In this document: positions 35,484-44,441 of the stretch, in pieces
How positions within the stretch are numbered: the stretch's first letter is position 1
How the letters are laid out: every line of letters begins with the position of its first letter
Made by a program: the position numbers and the translations under genes
The notes under the pieces: generated by a model
The model's database searches: none
Told to the model about the DNA's origin: nothing
Seen by the model: only the letters and a program-made list of their open reading frames with translations
Assembly (NCBI RefSeq): GCF_000949455.1
Contig: NZ_JXXK01000023.1
Coordinates: forward strand, 1 to 61,807
DNA: 61,807 bases
DNA from: Ruthenibacterium lactatiformans
GTDB taxonomy: Bacteria; Bacillota; Clostridia; Oscillospirales; Ruminococcaceae
Direction of reading: 5' to 3'

Positions 35484-36139
35484 TACCTTCTTCCGTCCTT
35501 TCTGGAATTGAAGTCCTCATCAATACGTTTTTTCCAATTCGTACCCAGCGGTACGCTGCATCGGACAGCGGAAACCGCTTCGCTCAGAACTTCATAGTTG
35601 AGTTGCGTTCCCTCGCGGTCAGAGTGGTAATTGACCGCTCGATCTGCTCCAATTCCAAAATGCTTTGCCGTCTCAACTGCATCAATGTTTGCACCGAGGA
35701 AAAGAAACTCCCAGCCGTACTTTTCATTCTGTCGTTCAATCATCTTCTTGACCTTCTCGCTGTCATAACGGCGGCTTGCATTCTCCATGCCATCCGTTGT
35801 GATGACGAACAGTGTGTGTTCAGGGACATCCTCTTTTCTTGCGTACTTATGGACATTCCCAATGTGATGAATCGCTCCGCCGATAGCATCCAGAAGCGCG
35901 GTGCAGCCGCGAACGGAATAGTCCCTGTCGGTCATCGGCTCCACCTTCTGAACCGGCACACGGTCATGGATAACCTCGCTCACGTTGTCAAAGAGAACGG
36001 TAGAGATCAATGCCTCGCCATTCTCTTTTTTCTGCTTTTCAATCATGGAGTTGAATCCTCCGATGGTGTCTGTTTCCAGTCCGCTCATAGAGCCGCTGCG
36101 ATCAAGGATGAATACGATCTCCGTCAAGTTCTTTCTCAT
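35483..36139 (-). CDS. VWA (von Willebrand factor A-like) domain protein
   Basis: A 218-residue protein that is essentially one VWA domain. The MIDAS motif is DRSGSMSG (residues 11-18), with the later Thr in a CTALLDAIG segment and TTDGMENAS completing the metal site. ATG 36139 follows GGAGG at eight bases. There is no signal peptide or membrane anchor. Cytoplasmic VWA proteins act as protein-binding scaffolds, often with AAA+ or ligase partners; none is adjacent. It is coupled to the SIMPL gene. Confidence 0.88.
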   Translation of the reverse strand: MRKNLTEIVFILDRSGSMSGLETDTIGGFNSMIEKQKKENGEALISTVLFDNVSEVIHDRVPVQKVEPMTDRDYSVRGCTALLDAIGGAIHHIGNVHKYARKEDVPEHTLFVITTDGMENASRRYDSEKVKKMIERQNEKYGWEFLFLGANIDAVETAKHFGIGADRAVNYHSDREGTQLNYEVLSEAVSAVRCSVPLGTNWKKRIDEDFNSRKDGRR

Positions 36140-36240
36140 GTTTTGTACCTCCGTATATAAAAATATGACTGCTTGGTGTCTCACCTTACAGTCATATTGT
36201 ACTTCGGTATTCACTTCATTTGGTCGCATGGCAAGCGACA

Positions 36241-36663
36241 TTATTCTAAGGACAAGAACAGCTCTCCGTCAATGCTTAGGATGTCATCCATCGGAATCTT
36301 CGTGCCGTCCTGCATGGTAATCAGGCGCTCAAAGTCATCAACCTTTATGACTGCGCCGGTTGCAGTTACATACGCGCCGCCAGCTTTGCGCTCATCAGGT
36401 TTGAAGTAGGTTATTTCAACCTCCGGCTCTTCATCAAGGGCATCCATGAGGAGCTGATACCTCATGTTCAAAGCGGTCAAGGCTCCCTCATCAAGCTCAA
36501 TCCTTTCGTCGGTCAGACGTCCGGTTTCCTTGATTGCAGAATCATAGCCGGTGAGGGCGGCAAAGGGCGCAAACTGCGCTGCACGATCTGACATCGGCAT
36601 TTGTGGTCGCGTTTTGGAAACGTGGTGAGGAAGTCCCATGATCTCGTCGTATTTTCCGTTCAC
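36241..36663 (-). CDS. YolD-like protein
   Basis: A 140-residue protein of the YolD-like family (MSDRAAQFAPFAALTGYD; RYQLLMDALD). Genes of this family lie next to Y-family polymerase genes in Bacillus and in mobile elements. The GTG start overlaps the polymerase stop by 4 bp (GTGA), so the two are co-translated. It probably regulates or assists the error-prone polymerase. A gap of about 100 bp to the VWA gene holds nothing clear. Confidence 0.87.
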   Translation of the reverse strand: MNGKYDEIMGLPHHVSKTRPQMPMSDRAAQFAPFAALTGYDSAIKETGRLTDERIELDEGALTALNMRYQLLMDALDEEPEVEITYFKPDERKAGGAYVTATGAVIKVDDFERLITMQDGTKIPMDDILSIDGELFLSLE

Positions 36664-38168
36664 GCCTTATGCCCTCCAATCTGCGCATTGCGGTCTTTCG
36701 CGGTTGCACCTTCTTCCAGATTCATTGCCTTGAGGATGGCGTTCTTTCCATACTTCTTCTTGATGGCAAGCGTGGCGGCTTGTATCTTCCGCTCACGCTC
36801 CAAAGCGGCATCTTCGGCTTTCTGCTTTTCCTCTTCGGCGGCATAGTCGGTAAAGAGGTCGAGCTGGACAGCACCGTCGTTTTTCTTCGGCGCATCGGCT
36901 TCCGGCAGGACATGATTTGCCACAACATACATACGGCGGACAAGCAGATTCTTGTCCACGATCCGGTCAAACAGCTCTGACACGGCACACTTTATTTTGC
37001 GGGTAGAGGATGTGTGACCGTCGAGGTTGATAGACCCGTGCGCCTGTTTGGGAATCTCCCGCCCGTAGGGGTCTTTCTCCACCGCACCGTGATACTTTGC
37101 CCGTCGTGCCGGATTGGTAAGGTTCTCGATGTCGTAGCCAACTGTGAGAACCATCTGGTCGGTGGCAAGCCCCTTGTCCACCAAGTCCAGCACAAGCAAG
37201 TCCGTCATTTCCCGGACAACCAGCTTTGCTTTATCCGTCTCGTATGGGCAGTGCAATACCTGACCGGAGCTGAGGCTGTTGGAGCTGGGACGGTATGCCT
37301 TGATTGCCTCAATGGTCGTAGGCTCCCAGCCCCACGCATGATCGATGAGCAATTCCGCATTCTTGCCGAACAGCTTGTAAAGCAAGTCTTCGTTCCGCTC
37401 TGAACAGAGGGCAACATCGCCCATGGTGAACATCCCGTTCTGCTCAAGTTTCTTGGCAATGCCTCGACCCACGCGCCAGAAATCCGTGAGAGGCTGGTGC
37501 GCCCAAAGCTCACGCCGGAACTTCATTTCATCCAGTTCGGCTATTCGGACGCCGTTCTTGTCGGCGGGGATGTGCTTCGCCACAATGTCCATTGCCACTT
37601 TGCAGAGGAAAAGATTCGTGCCGATTCCTGCGGTTGCTGTGATGCCGGTTGTCTCAAGCACATCGAGGATGATCTTCATGGCGAGGTCATGTGCCGAGAG
37701 CTTGTAGGTATTCAGGTAGTCCGTCACGTCCATGAACACCTCGTCGATGGAGTAGACCACAATATCTTCCGGGGCAATATACTTGAGATAAACCTGATAG
37801 ATGCGGGTGCTGTATTCCATGTAGTACGCCATCCGAGGCGGCGCGATGATGAAGTCAATCGCCAGAGACGGGTCTGCTTGCAGCTCTGAGAAGAAGTGCG
37901 ACGAGCCGTCCAGTCTGCGTCCCGGCGCATCGTGCTGCCGTCCGGCATTTGCTTCCTTCACACGCTGCTTGACTTCAAACAGCCGCCCGCGTCCGGAGAT
38001 ACCGTAGCTCTTGAGGGAGGGCGTGACGGCAAGGCAGATGGTCTTATCGGTACGGCTTTCATCCGCAACAACAAGGTTTGTGTCCAGAGGATCTAAGCCG
38101 CGCTCCCGGCACTCCACGGAGGCGTAGAAGGATTTCAGGTCGATTGCGATGTAAGTGTGTTGTTTCAC
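36660..38168 (-). CDS. Y-family translesion DNA polymerase (UmuC/ImpB type)
   Basis: A 502-residue polymerase. Catalytic carboxylates are Asp10 (IDLKSFYASVE) and Asp142-Glu143 (YSIDEVFMD). The little-finger region follows, and a beta-clamp binding motif QLDLF is near residue 435. The C-terminal ~60 residues are a charged helix. It starts with GTG. It copies past DNA lesions at the cost of mutation. Such genes are often carried by plasmids and ICEs, where they aid damage survival. No LexA box was searched for systematically. Confidence 0.93.
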   Translation of the reverse strand: MKQHTYIAIDLKSFYASVECRERGLDPLDTNLVVADESRTDKTICLAVTPSLKSYGISGRGRLFEVKQRVKEANAGRQHDAPGRRLDGSSHFFSELQADPSLAIDFIIAPPRMAYYMEYSTRIYQVYLKYIAPEDIVVYSIDEVFMDVTDYLNTYKLSAHDLAMKIILDVLETTGITATAGIGTNLFLCKVAMDIVAKHIPADKNGVRIAELDEMKFRRELWAHQPLTDFWRVGRGIAKKLEQNGMFTMGDVALCSERNEDLLYKLFGKNAELLIDHAWGWEPTTIEAIKAYRPSSNSLSSGQVLHCPYETDKAKLVVREMTDLLVLDLVDKGLATDQMVLTVGYDIENLTNPARRAKYHGAVEKDPYGREIPKQAHGSINLDGHTSSTRKIKCAVSELFDRIVDKNLLVRRMYVVANHVLPEADAPKKNDGAVQLDLFTDYAAEEEKQKAEDAALERERKIQAATLAIKKKYGKNAILKAMNLEEGATAKDRNAQIGGHKA

Positions 38169-38190
38169 CTTCTTTGCCTCCGCTTTCTTC

Positions 38191-39723
38191 TTAGATCAGC
38201 CCTAATGACATTTCATTGGAGCTTTTAATGTTGAATACGATACGCCATTCAATATCACCCTCCACCGGCTCAAAGTGTAGAGAGGAACAAACTGCATGAA
38301 GTTTTTCTTTTGAGCTGTCTCCACACACGATTGCGATTGGACCGTCCGCTCCGCCGATAATGCCGATACAAGCAATATCGTTTCGTGCCTCTGGTGCATA
38401 GCGGTCAGAGCATGGCGCAATTTCCAAAGGCTTGTCCCCCTCAGCGCAATCACAGATCGTAACATCGCTGTCAGGTTCAGGAGAAAGTGTATAGCTCATA
38501 GCAGTAAAATGCGTAGGATAAAACCAGCGGTCAGAACCGTAACGCTTTTCGGAAATTGTCTGCTGCTCTAATTCCTGTACAGTCAATGTGTATTTTTTTC
38601 CACTGACCGGATGGAGGAAAGAAAACGAATCACCGGGAGCGTGTGCCTTGAAATGTGGTCCCGGGACACGACACGACTGCTGCTCCATTGTAAGGGAGAG
38701 GGCTTTTATTTCAGGACGGCGTTTGCTTGTCCACGGAAAAGCTGCTCGAAAAATCATCCATCCATAGGATGTATCCAAATCATAGTGTTCCAATGCCCAC
38801 TTTGCTTCCGCTTCATTGATCACCCCGTCTGGCAAACATGGATTAAAGACCACGGAACAGCCGTGGGAGGTCAGCATTGTTTTCCCGTTCAATTCCAAAC
38901 GAGGAATAAAGTCAAGGCAAAGTGGATTGTCTAAATCTATCTGCATTTGCTGCTCCTGCGTGAAGTATTCGCAGGAGTCGTTTTCGGGGTGTAAATCCCA
39001 TTTAGTTATGAACTTGCGAATGTCTTCTTCCGGGGTACGCATACAAAAGTCCATGACGAGTCCCTTGCTGCAAGAATACGCCGCAGGAATAACCCAATGA
39101 TGCCTCGCCCAGTCAAATTGCTTATTCAACCGGATTTCCGTTCCGGCATGGTCTTTTCCCGAATGTCCCCAGAAGTTTCCCTCAAAGTAGACCTTCCACT
39201 CAGGCATGGTCGGTTCTGCTTCTGGGTTCATATCAACATCATAATAGTCCTCGGTGTACTTGATCTTACTATAATCAAAAGATGCTTGCAGCTTTTTGAT
39301 GTATACCCACGGCTGTTCCATAGGCGTCAATTTCATTTTCTCAGCAAGCTCTGATAGCGTTCTTTGCTGATCCTGCGTTGGAGGGTTGTCCTGCAAAAAG
39401 GCTTCAAACTGGGCTTTATCCCACATCCACGCCTGTTCCAGCGCTGCCGAATCACTGCAAGCAAGGAGCAACCTCAGAAAGTCTTCAAAATCGTTTGCCA
39501 GCGGATGAACAAAATCCGGGGCCGAGTTCATGGGACTGACGGAAAATACCATACCGCCAAAGTCTCGAACAAAGCAGAAGTGGATGCCGTCCACACCCGC
39601 CCAGCCAAAAATAGATGCACCTTTTGGCGTGCAAAAGTATGGGTTGTTATCTTCACGACGCTCCACCCCTACGGGCGAAAGGTCAATACCACTTCGCAAA
39701 AATTTCTGAAACACTTTATCCAT
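38191..39723 (-). CDS. Unknown protein with a GGADGP motif
   Basis: A 510-residue soluble protein that I do not recognise. It is rich in Trp, Phe and acidic residues (e.g. HPLANDFEDFLRLLLACSDSAALEQAW around residue 80). Near the C-terminus it has CIGIIGGADGPIAIVCGD. GGADGP-type turns also occur in sodium-pumping decarboxylase beta subunits, but no membrane segments are present here, so that function does not follow. The start has AGGAG ten bases upstream, and the stop is 22 bp from the polymerase gene. Confidence 0.6.
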   Translation of the reverse strand: MDKVFQKFLRSGIDLSPVGVERREDNNPYFCTPKGASIFGWAGVDGIHFCFVRDFGGMVFSVSPMNSAPDFVHPLANDFEDFLRLLLACSDSAALEQAWMWDKAQFEAFLQDNPPTQDQQRTLSELAEKMKLTPMEQPWVYIKKLQASFDYSKIKYTEDYYDVDMNPEAEPTMPEWKVYFEGNFWGHSGKDHAGTEIRLNKQFDWARHHWVIPAAYSCSKGLVMDFCMRTPEEDIRKFITKWDLHPENDSCEYFTQEQQMQIDLDNPLCLDFIPRLELNGKTMLTSHGCSVVFNPCLPDGVINEAEAKWALEHYDLDTSYGWMIFRAAFPWTSKRRPEIKALSLTMEQQSCRVPGPHFKAHAPGDSFSFLHPVSGKKYTLTVQELEQQTISEKRYGSDRWFYPTHFTAMSYTLSPEPDSDVTICDCAEGDKPLEIAPCSDRYAPEARNDIACIGIIGGADGPIAIVCGDSSKEKLHAVCSSLHFEPVEGDIEWRIVFNIKSSNEMSLGLI

Positions 39724-39728
39724 AGACC

Positions 39729-40772
39729 TTATGCTCCTATTAAACTTTGGTCGAAGGCAAACAGAGCCTCGTTGATCTCAAAGACATTATAGTTCCCATG
39801 CTCCACGAAATACTCCACGATGATGTCAAACTTGTTGGAGTGGGAGAGCGCAAAGCCAGCCTTCATGAGCATATCCTTCATTTCAACAAGCGGCAGCTCA
39901 AGGGCAATGGCAAACGCAATGACCGTGGGCTTGGAAGGCTTATAAGACTTGTCCGAGCGGATCTTCGAGAAGAGCTTCCGGTCAATATTCGCCTTCTTAT
40001 AGCACTGCGCGTCTGTCATGCCGCGCTCATCAATCTTTCGCAGAAGCATCTCGGAAAAACTCTCGTCGATCTGTCCCAGCGCGTCATCAAGGGTTGCCGC
40101 CTTTTTGGGGGCAGCCGCCGCAGAGACGGGAGGCATGAGCTGTTCGATTGCCTCTTCACAAACGGATGCCTCGCAAGGCATGGGTTCTTCCATCCGGAAG
40201 GCGTTCATCCTGCGCAGACGCTCGGAACGATTATCAGTATGCTCGTCCACATAGCGGTCATCTATGTACGCTGCAATATCGGCAAACAGCTTGCCGCTGA
40301 TCTGATAGGCTTTGCGGTCAAAAATGACGATGTACACCGTCATTTCGTTTTCGAGAAGGAAACTGCTAATGGTGTCAATCGCCACTTTGAGAGCCTGATC
40401 CTTCGGATAGCCGAAAATGCCGGAGGAAATCAGAGGGAACGCAACCGATTCGCAGCCGTATTCTTTCGCCAGCATGAGCGAAGTCCGATAGCATGAGATC
40501 AGCCGTTCGCGCTCACCATGCCGCCCGTCATACCAGCGCGGACCGACAGCATGAATGACATATTTGCAGGGCAGCTTATAGCCCTTCGTGATTTTTGCGC
40601 TCCCGGTTTTGCAGCCGTGGAGCGTTTCACATTCCACCAGCAGCTCCGGTCCTGCGGCACGATGAATGCAGCCGTCCACACCGCCGCCACCCAGCAGCGA
40701 CTCGTTGGCAGCGTTGACGATGGCGTCCACATTCATTTTTGTGATGTCATTTCTGACAATTTGAAGCGGCAT
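39729..40772 (-). CDS. Macro-domain protein with C-terminal extension
   Basis: A 347-residue protein. The first ~170 residues are a macro domain (IVRNDITKMNVDAIVNAANESLLGGGGVDG; LISSGIFGYP), a fold that binds and often hydrolyses ADP-ribose conjugates. After a linker (~185-250, with Ala/Pro repeats) comes a ~95-residue helical domain (RKIDERGMTDAQCYKKANID; SKPTVIAFAIALEL) that resembles a HTH-like domain. The fusion suggests an ADP-ribose-responsive regulator. GGAGG precedes the start. The stop is 5 bp before the next gene's start. Confidence 0.85.
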   Translation of the reverse strand: MPLQIVRNDITKMNVDAIVNAANESLLGGGGVDGCIHRAAGPELLVECETLHGCKTGSAKITKGYKLPCKYVIHAVGPRWYDGRHGERERLISCYRTSLMLAKEYGCESVAFPLISSGIFGYPKDQALKVAIDTISSFLLENEMTVYIVIFDRKAYQISGKLFADIAAYIDDRYVDEHTDNRSERLRRMNAFRMEEPMPCEASVCEEAIEQLMPPVSAAAAPKKAATLDDALGQIDESFSEMLLRKIDERGMTDAQCYKKANIDRKLFSKIRSDKSYKPSKPTVIAFAIALELPLVEMKDMLMKAGFALSHSNKFDIIVEYFVEHGNYNVFEINEALFAFDQSLIGA

Positions 40773-40791
40773 TATTCTATCCTCCGTCCTA

Positions 40792-41001
40792 TCAAAGCGG
40801 CATCGGTGTCCGGGCGATCAGAATGACCGCCAGAATCGCGCCCACAAATGCCGCTGCCCCTACGACCGCCAACACCTTTTTGTCGAGCTTCTTCTTCGCT
40901 GCCTTGCCAATCAGCGCAGCGCAAGCCATGCAGACAGCCGCAGCAACAAGCGCAATGCCCAGCGTTTCCCATAGCCAAGAAAGTTCATGTAGGATTTTCA
41001 T
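40792..41001 (-). CDS. Small membrane protein
   Basis: A 69-residue protein with two membrane segments (about residues 14-34 and 42-64) split by a Lys-rich loop (GKAAKKKLDKKV). AGGAG lies upstream of the ATG. It has no family I can name. It lies in the same direction between the macro-domain gene and a small unknown ORF. Confidence 0.55.
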   Translation of the reverse strand: MKILHELSWLWETLGIALVAAAVCMACAALIGKAAKKKLDKKVLAVVGAAAFVGAILAVILIARTPMPL

Positions 41002-41048
41002 GCGATCATCATCTCCTGTTCATTAAACCGGAATTTGACACTTTGTAT

Positions 41049-41321
41049 TTATCGAGAATACTCTTGAAACCATTTTGCAAAGCGTGATTTATTGAAAATA
41101 ATGAATTTATATAGTTCTCCATTTTTCATATTAACTGTTGCAATTGGAAAGACTATCCACTTCCAAGAGATTTCTTTTATTTCCTGCATCGGCAAAACTA
41201 AATTTCTGTATTTTTTGTCAACTGTAAGCTTGTTTGTCTTGTAAGTAAGCGACTGACTATCGAGGTACAGACCTCCTCCAAGTATGCCATTGTGACACAA
41301 ACTGCAAACAAAAGATTTCAT
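41049..41321 (-). CDS. Small unknown protein with an N-terminal Cys pair
   Basis: A 90-residue protein. The N-terminus has CSLCHNG, and the rest is beta-rich, similar in outline to PH/GRAM-like folds (TYKTNKLTVDKKYRNLVLP). Codon use is AT-rich compared with neighbours, which hints at a separate origin. A good GGAGGG is upstream. Function unknown. Confidence 0.5.
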   Translation of the reverse strand: MKSFVCSLCHNGILGGGLYLDSQSLTYKTNKLTVDKKYRNLVLPMQEIKEISWKWIVFPIATVNMKNGELYKFIIFNKSRFAKWFQEYSR

Positions 41322-41359
41322 AGAAACATCCCTCCATTAAATCCCGAGTTGTCTGCCCC

Positions 41360-41839
41360 TTAAAGTCCAAGTCCTTCAACCCACGCCGCAAGCTCCTGAT
41401 GCCCGACGCTGCCCTTGAAAACCTTGCCGTCCATCAGCTTTGCGCCTTTGCAGCTCGGCGCAAGGCGTTCGTTCGTCTTGCCAATGTCGCTTCCTCCGGA
41501 GGTTGCAAACGGGATGATCGTCTTGCCGGTCAAATCATAGCTCTCAAGGAACGTATTGATAATCGTCGGCGCGACATACCACCAGATCGGGAAGCCCACA
41601 AAGATGGTATCGTAGTCCTTCATGTTGTCCCGCTTGACGGCAATCTCAGGACGGGAGGCAGGATCGCTCATCTCAATCGTGCTGCGGGCTTTCTTGTCCA
41701 TCCAGTTCAGATCAGCTTCCGTGTAAGGCACCTTCGGCTCAATCTCAAAGATGTCCGCGCCGATTGCCTCTGCCAGCGTCTCGGCAACCTTCGCGGTCAC
41801 GCCGGACGCAGAAAAATATGCTACAAGTTTCTTACTCAT
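41360..41839 (-). CDS. Flavodoxin
   Basis: A 159-residue FMN-binding flavodoxin (LVAYFSASGVTAKVAETLA phosphate loop near residues 5-23; GFPIWWYVAPTI; PFATSGGSDIGKT). It starts at ATG 41839, overlapping the end of the upstream gene by 8 bp; an in-frame extension to 41875 lacks support. It transfers single electrons. Similar flavodoxins occur in stress and NADPH-quinone contexts, but no partner reductase is nearby. Confidence 0.9.
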   Translation of the reverse strand: MSKKLVAYFSASGVTAKVAETLAEAIGADIFEIEPKVPYTEADLNWMDKKARSTIEMSDPASRPEIAVKRDNMKDYDTIFVGFPIWWYVAPTIINTFLESYDLTGKTIIPFATSGGSDIGKTNERLAPSCKGAKLMDGKVFKGSVGHQELAAWVEGLGL

Positions 41840-42563
41840 TGTGTTCTTCCTCATCAATCTTTTCATTTCCTTCATTCAGCATGAAGTATAGCAGAGCTTC
41901 CAGCAATGTTGCCATATAATGAAGCGACCAGTTTTCTTCCGGCTCTTTTGTCATCTTATCAAGCACGGCTCGAAAAGCCGTGGTACGGTCAATCCTTGTT
42001 TCATCATCAATGCGGTCAAGTATGCCCTTCATTTTCAGGGCGAGTTCTATTTCCTCGTCAGAAAGCTCCGGTATGCCAAGTAACTCAGATAGTTTCTTGT
42101 CCTGCATAATAGCATCGTATTCGATGTATGACTTGTGTTCGGCTGACATCAATTCTTCAAAGTAGTTGATAAAAATATGAACGCGAATGCCACCTTCTTC
42201 GTCCGGGGAGAAGCAGACGGTTTGCGATTTTTCTGCAATTTCTTTCAAAAATGCAAGGTCTTCTGAGTCATCGAACTCCGCAAACGGAAGAAACATATTG
42301 ATTTCCGCGTGCCAACGATGATAGTCCACGATTCCCTTGATATACCCGCGGTGTTGCTTGACAAACGCATCACAGCGTTCCAGAAGATACTCGTAGTTCT
42401 TCTTGTCCTCCGGTACAATGATCTTTGGTATCTTGTCCATTGCTTCGGAGTACGCTTTCAGCATACCACAATTAACTGCGCGGTCAAACACCTCATCGCA
42501 CCATTTATCGTATTCGGCAGACTCGGTTTCCCGGTAATCCTTCTCAAAGATAATATCGTCCAT
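41832..42563 (-). CDS. Unknown acidic protein
   Basis: A 243-residue acidic, helical soluble protein that I cannot assign. Features: an N-terminal DKWCDEVFDRAVNCGML segment and a C-terminal NWSLHYMATLLEALLYFML helix ending in Glu/Asp. AAAGGGG lies upstream. Its overlap with the flavodoxin gene suggests a shared transcript. Confidence 0.55.
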   Translation of the reverse strand: MDDIIFEKDYRETESAEYDKWCDEVFDRAVNCGMLKAYSEAMDKIPKIIVPEDKKNYEYLLERCDAFVKQHRGYIKGIVDYHRWHAEINMFLPFAEFDDSEDLAFLKEIAEKSQTVCFSPDEEGGIRVHIFINYFEELMSAEHKSYIEYDAIMQDKKLSELLGIPELSDEEIELALKMKGILDRIDDETRIDRTTAFRAVLDKMTKEPEENWSLHYMATLLEALLYFMLNEGNEKIDEEEHNE

Positions 42564-42567
42564 TGCG

Positions 42568-43254
42568 TTACCCCTTTATGATTTTCTCAAGCTGCATTTC
42601 GGTCGCGTTAGGCAGACGTGATTGCAGATGTTTTAGAATGCGTTCTTTGGATTCCTGCGGGTCTCGCTGATAGGCAGATGTGATAAGGTCGTACCCGAAA
42701 AGTTCTTCCGGCGTCGCATACTCTGCGACACCCCAGCCATAAGGTCTTCCGTATCTGTCCTGCATATAGACGAAATCCGCGATGCAGACATAGCTCTGCA
42801 TTTGCAGCCGCGTGATGCACGTCTCAAAACCGGTGTTGCCGCCCTTGCGGTAGTTCAGAGCCTCTTTCAGCCGTTTGGAAAGCATCCTGCCTTCACCGGC
42901 TATGGCTTCATAAAGCTCCTTGTCCTTGTAGGACGCCAAGCCGTCATCCCAACGGGCGTCAAAGTCATAGCCGTCACGCCGGAAGTTCGCAAAGTCCGGA
43001 ATCCACTCCCGACTCACAAATCCAGCCTTCTTGTTGAAAAGTTTGCCGTAAAGACATTTGCCGCTCCGCGCAGCCGGTCCTTTCCATTCCCACGGACCAT
43101 CTACATCATCCGCAAACCATAACTCAGGTGGGCAAAGTTCCTCGATGGAGAAGCCGTGAATCTCATTCCGAAAGAAGGGCAGAAAGCCGTATTGTTCGAC
43201 GGCGGCAATCAAACCATCTGCACTATGTAGTTGTCTGGCATATCTCTTTGACAT
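42568..43254 (-). CDS. Unknown protein, possibly AlkZ-related
   Basis: A 228-residue protein with FADDVDGPWEWKGP near residue 48, a sequence I associate with a group of AlkZ-related proteins (winged-helix DNA glycosylase relatives) in gut Firmicutes. The rest (RILKHLQSRLPNATEMQLEKII) is helical. I cannot see the catalytic motif of the true glycosylases, so DNA repair is only a hint. ATG 43254 overlaps the previous stop (TAATG). Confidence 0.5.
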   Translation of the reverse strand: MSKRYARQLHSADGLIAAVEQYGFLPFFRNEIHGFSIEELCPPELWFADDVDGPWEWKGPAARSGKCLYGKLFNKKAGFVSREWIPDFANFRRDGYDFDARWDDGLASYKDKELYEAIAGEGRMLSKRLKEALNYRKGGNTGFETCITRLQMQSYVCIADFVYMQDRYGRPYGWGVAEYATPEELFGYDLITSAYQRDPQESKERILKHLQSRLPNATEMQLEKIIKG

Positions 43255-43559
43255 TACTCCGCCTCTTCAATCACGCCATAATCAATCAGGATGTTCTTCT
43301 CCGCATACTGCGGGTAAACAACACCCATCATCTCATACTGATAACGTCTTACGCGGCGATGCTCCTGAATTGGTTCCGGTGCATACGCAGCGGTTTCACA
43401 GTGCGCATACTCCGGCATTTCCGCAAGATCATCCCGAACATCACGGATAAGCGCTTCTGCCACATCATCAATGTTCTTGCCGGTCTCCACGGCAACCAGT
43501 TCGTGCTTCCGGACTGCCTTGTCCAGATTACCGGGGGAGCGAAACAGCTTATATTTCAT
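43254..43559 (-). CDS. Small unknown protein
   Basis: A 101-residue soluble protein with no family I know. Charged residues dominate; a C-terminal YQYEMMGVVYPQYAEKNILIDYG stretch is the most conserved-looking part. It is linked to the next gene by an overlapping stop and start. Confidence 0.45.
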   Translation of the reverse strand: MKYKLFRSPGNLDKAVRKHELVAVETGKNIDDVAEALIRDVRDDLAEMPEYAHCETAAYAPEPIQEHRRVRRYQYEMMGVVYPQYAEKNILIDYGVIEEAE

Positions 43560-43592
43560 ATCGTTGCCCGTCCTTTCTCTCTTTCGGTCTGC

Positions 43593-44417
43593 CTATTCTT
43601 CCTGAAATCTGTTCTTTAGGGACGCAATCATCGCTTGTGCGGCAATGCTCAGATACAAAACTCCAATTTCATAGATAAAGTCGCGGTCGATCACGATAAA
43701 GTATTCTCTAACGTGTGTAAAAACCAGTTCCAGCAAGTCCCTGTACAGCGGATCATCAAAGGGCTTGAACCGCGTAAACTTGCTTTTGGCAGCGTCCCAT
43801 GTCATAGACGCTTCGCCCTCAGCACTGGTCATTGCCTCACAGAGAATCATGCTGACGCCCATTTTTCCGTTGCCGGTCAGGAGTTCTCCTTCGTAATAGC
43901 TGAGTAGGTCTTTCTTGCGTCGAAGCGGAACTACATCGCAGTTGTCATCCAGCTCAAATGCAATCAGCTCCGCAATCAGTTCCCGCCAGACCGCATAACC
44001 GGCGTTAATGGTTCCGTCCTCTTCGCGGCTGATGGTATCGTCCATGCAGTATCGCTCAAAGAAATTATCTCCGTCAATCTCGTTGCGGGTGCAGAAGATA
44101 TGCGCCAGCTCATGCAGAAGAATGTGTTTCAACTCTGCCGGATGACGCGCTATGTCTGTGCGCAGAAGGATTCCGTCAGCGCCGTCTCCTGTGCCGACGA
44201 ATGCAGAGGCGTGAAAGTCAAAATAGCCGTCCTCTGTATATCGGTCTTCCAGCCGGTCAGGGAAATACTGCTTGCAGAACTGCTCAAAGACTTCCTGCTG
44301 GTTTTCCGTCTGAAAGCAGCACAGCACAAGGTTGTCCTCGCCGAACTCTGCCCCCAAGCGTTCGTTAAAGATGGAAGCGGCATAGAAAAGGGCTTCTTTA
44401 TAGTCGTTATCGTTCAT
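43593..44417 (-). CDS. HExxH-type metallopeptidase-like protein
   Basis: A 274-residue protein with LLHELAHIFC, a zinc-binding HExxH, near residue 100, and a following Glu in RELIAELIAFELDD that could be the third ligand. The fold resembles gluzincin-like peptidases of mobile elements. No signal peptide is visible, so it acts in the cytoplasm. It lies just before an ImmA-like protease gene. The target is unknown. Confidence 0.6.
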   Translation of the reverse strand: MNDNDYKEALFYAASIFNERLGAEFGEDNLVLCCFQTENQQEVFEQFCKQYFPDRLEDRYTEDGYFDFHASAFVGTGDGADGILLRTDIARHPAELKHILLHELAHIFCTRNEIDGDNFFERYCMDDTISREEDGTINAGYAVWRELIAELIAFELDDNCDVVPLRRKKDLLSYYEGELLTGNGKMGVSMILCEAMTSAEGEASMTWDAAKSKFTRFKPFDDPLYRDLLELVFTHVREYFIVIDRDFIYEIGVLYLSIAAQAMIASLKNRFQEE

Positions 44418-44441
44418 CTAATTACTATCCTTCATCCTCAT

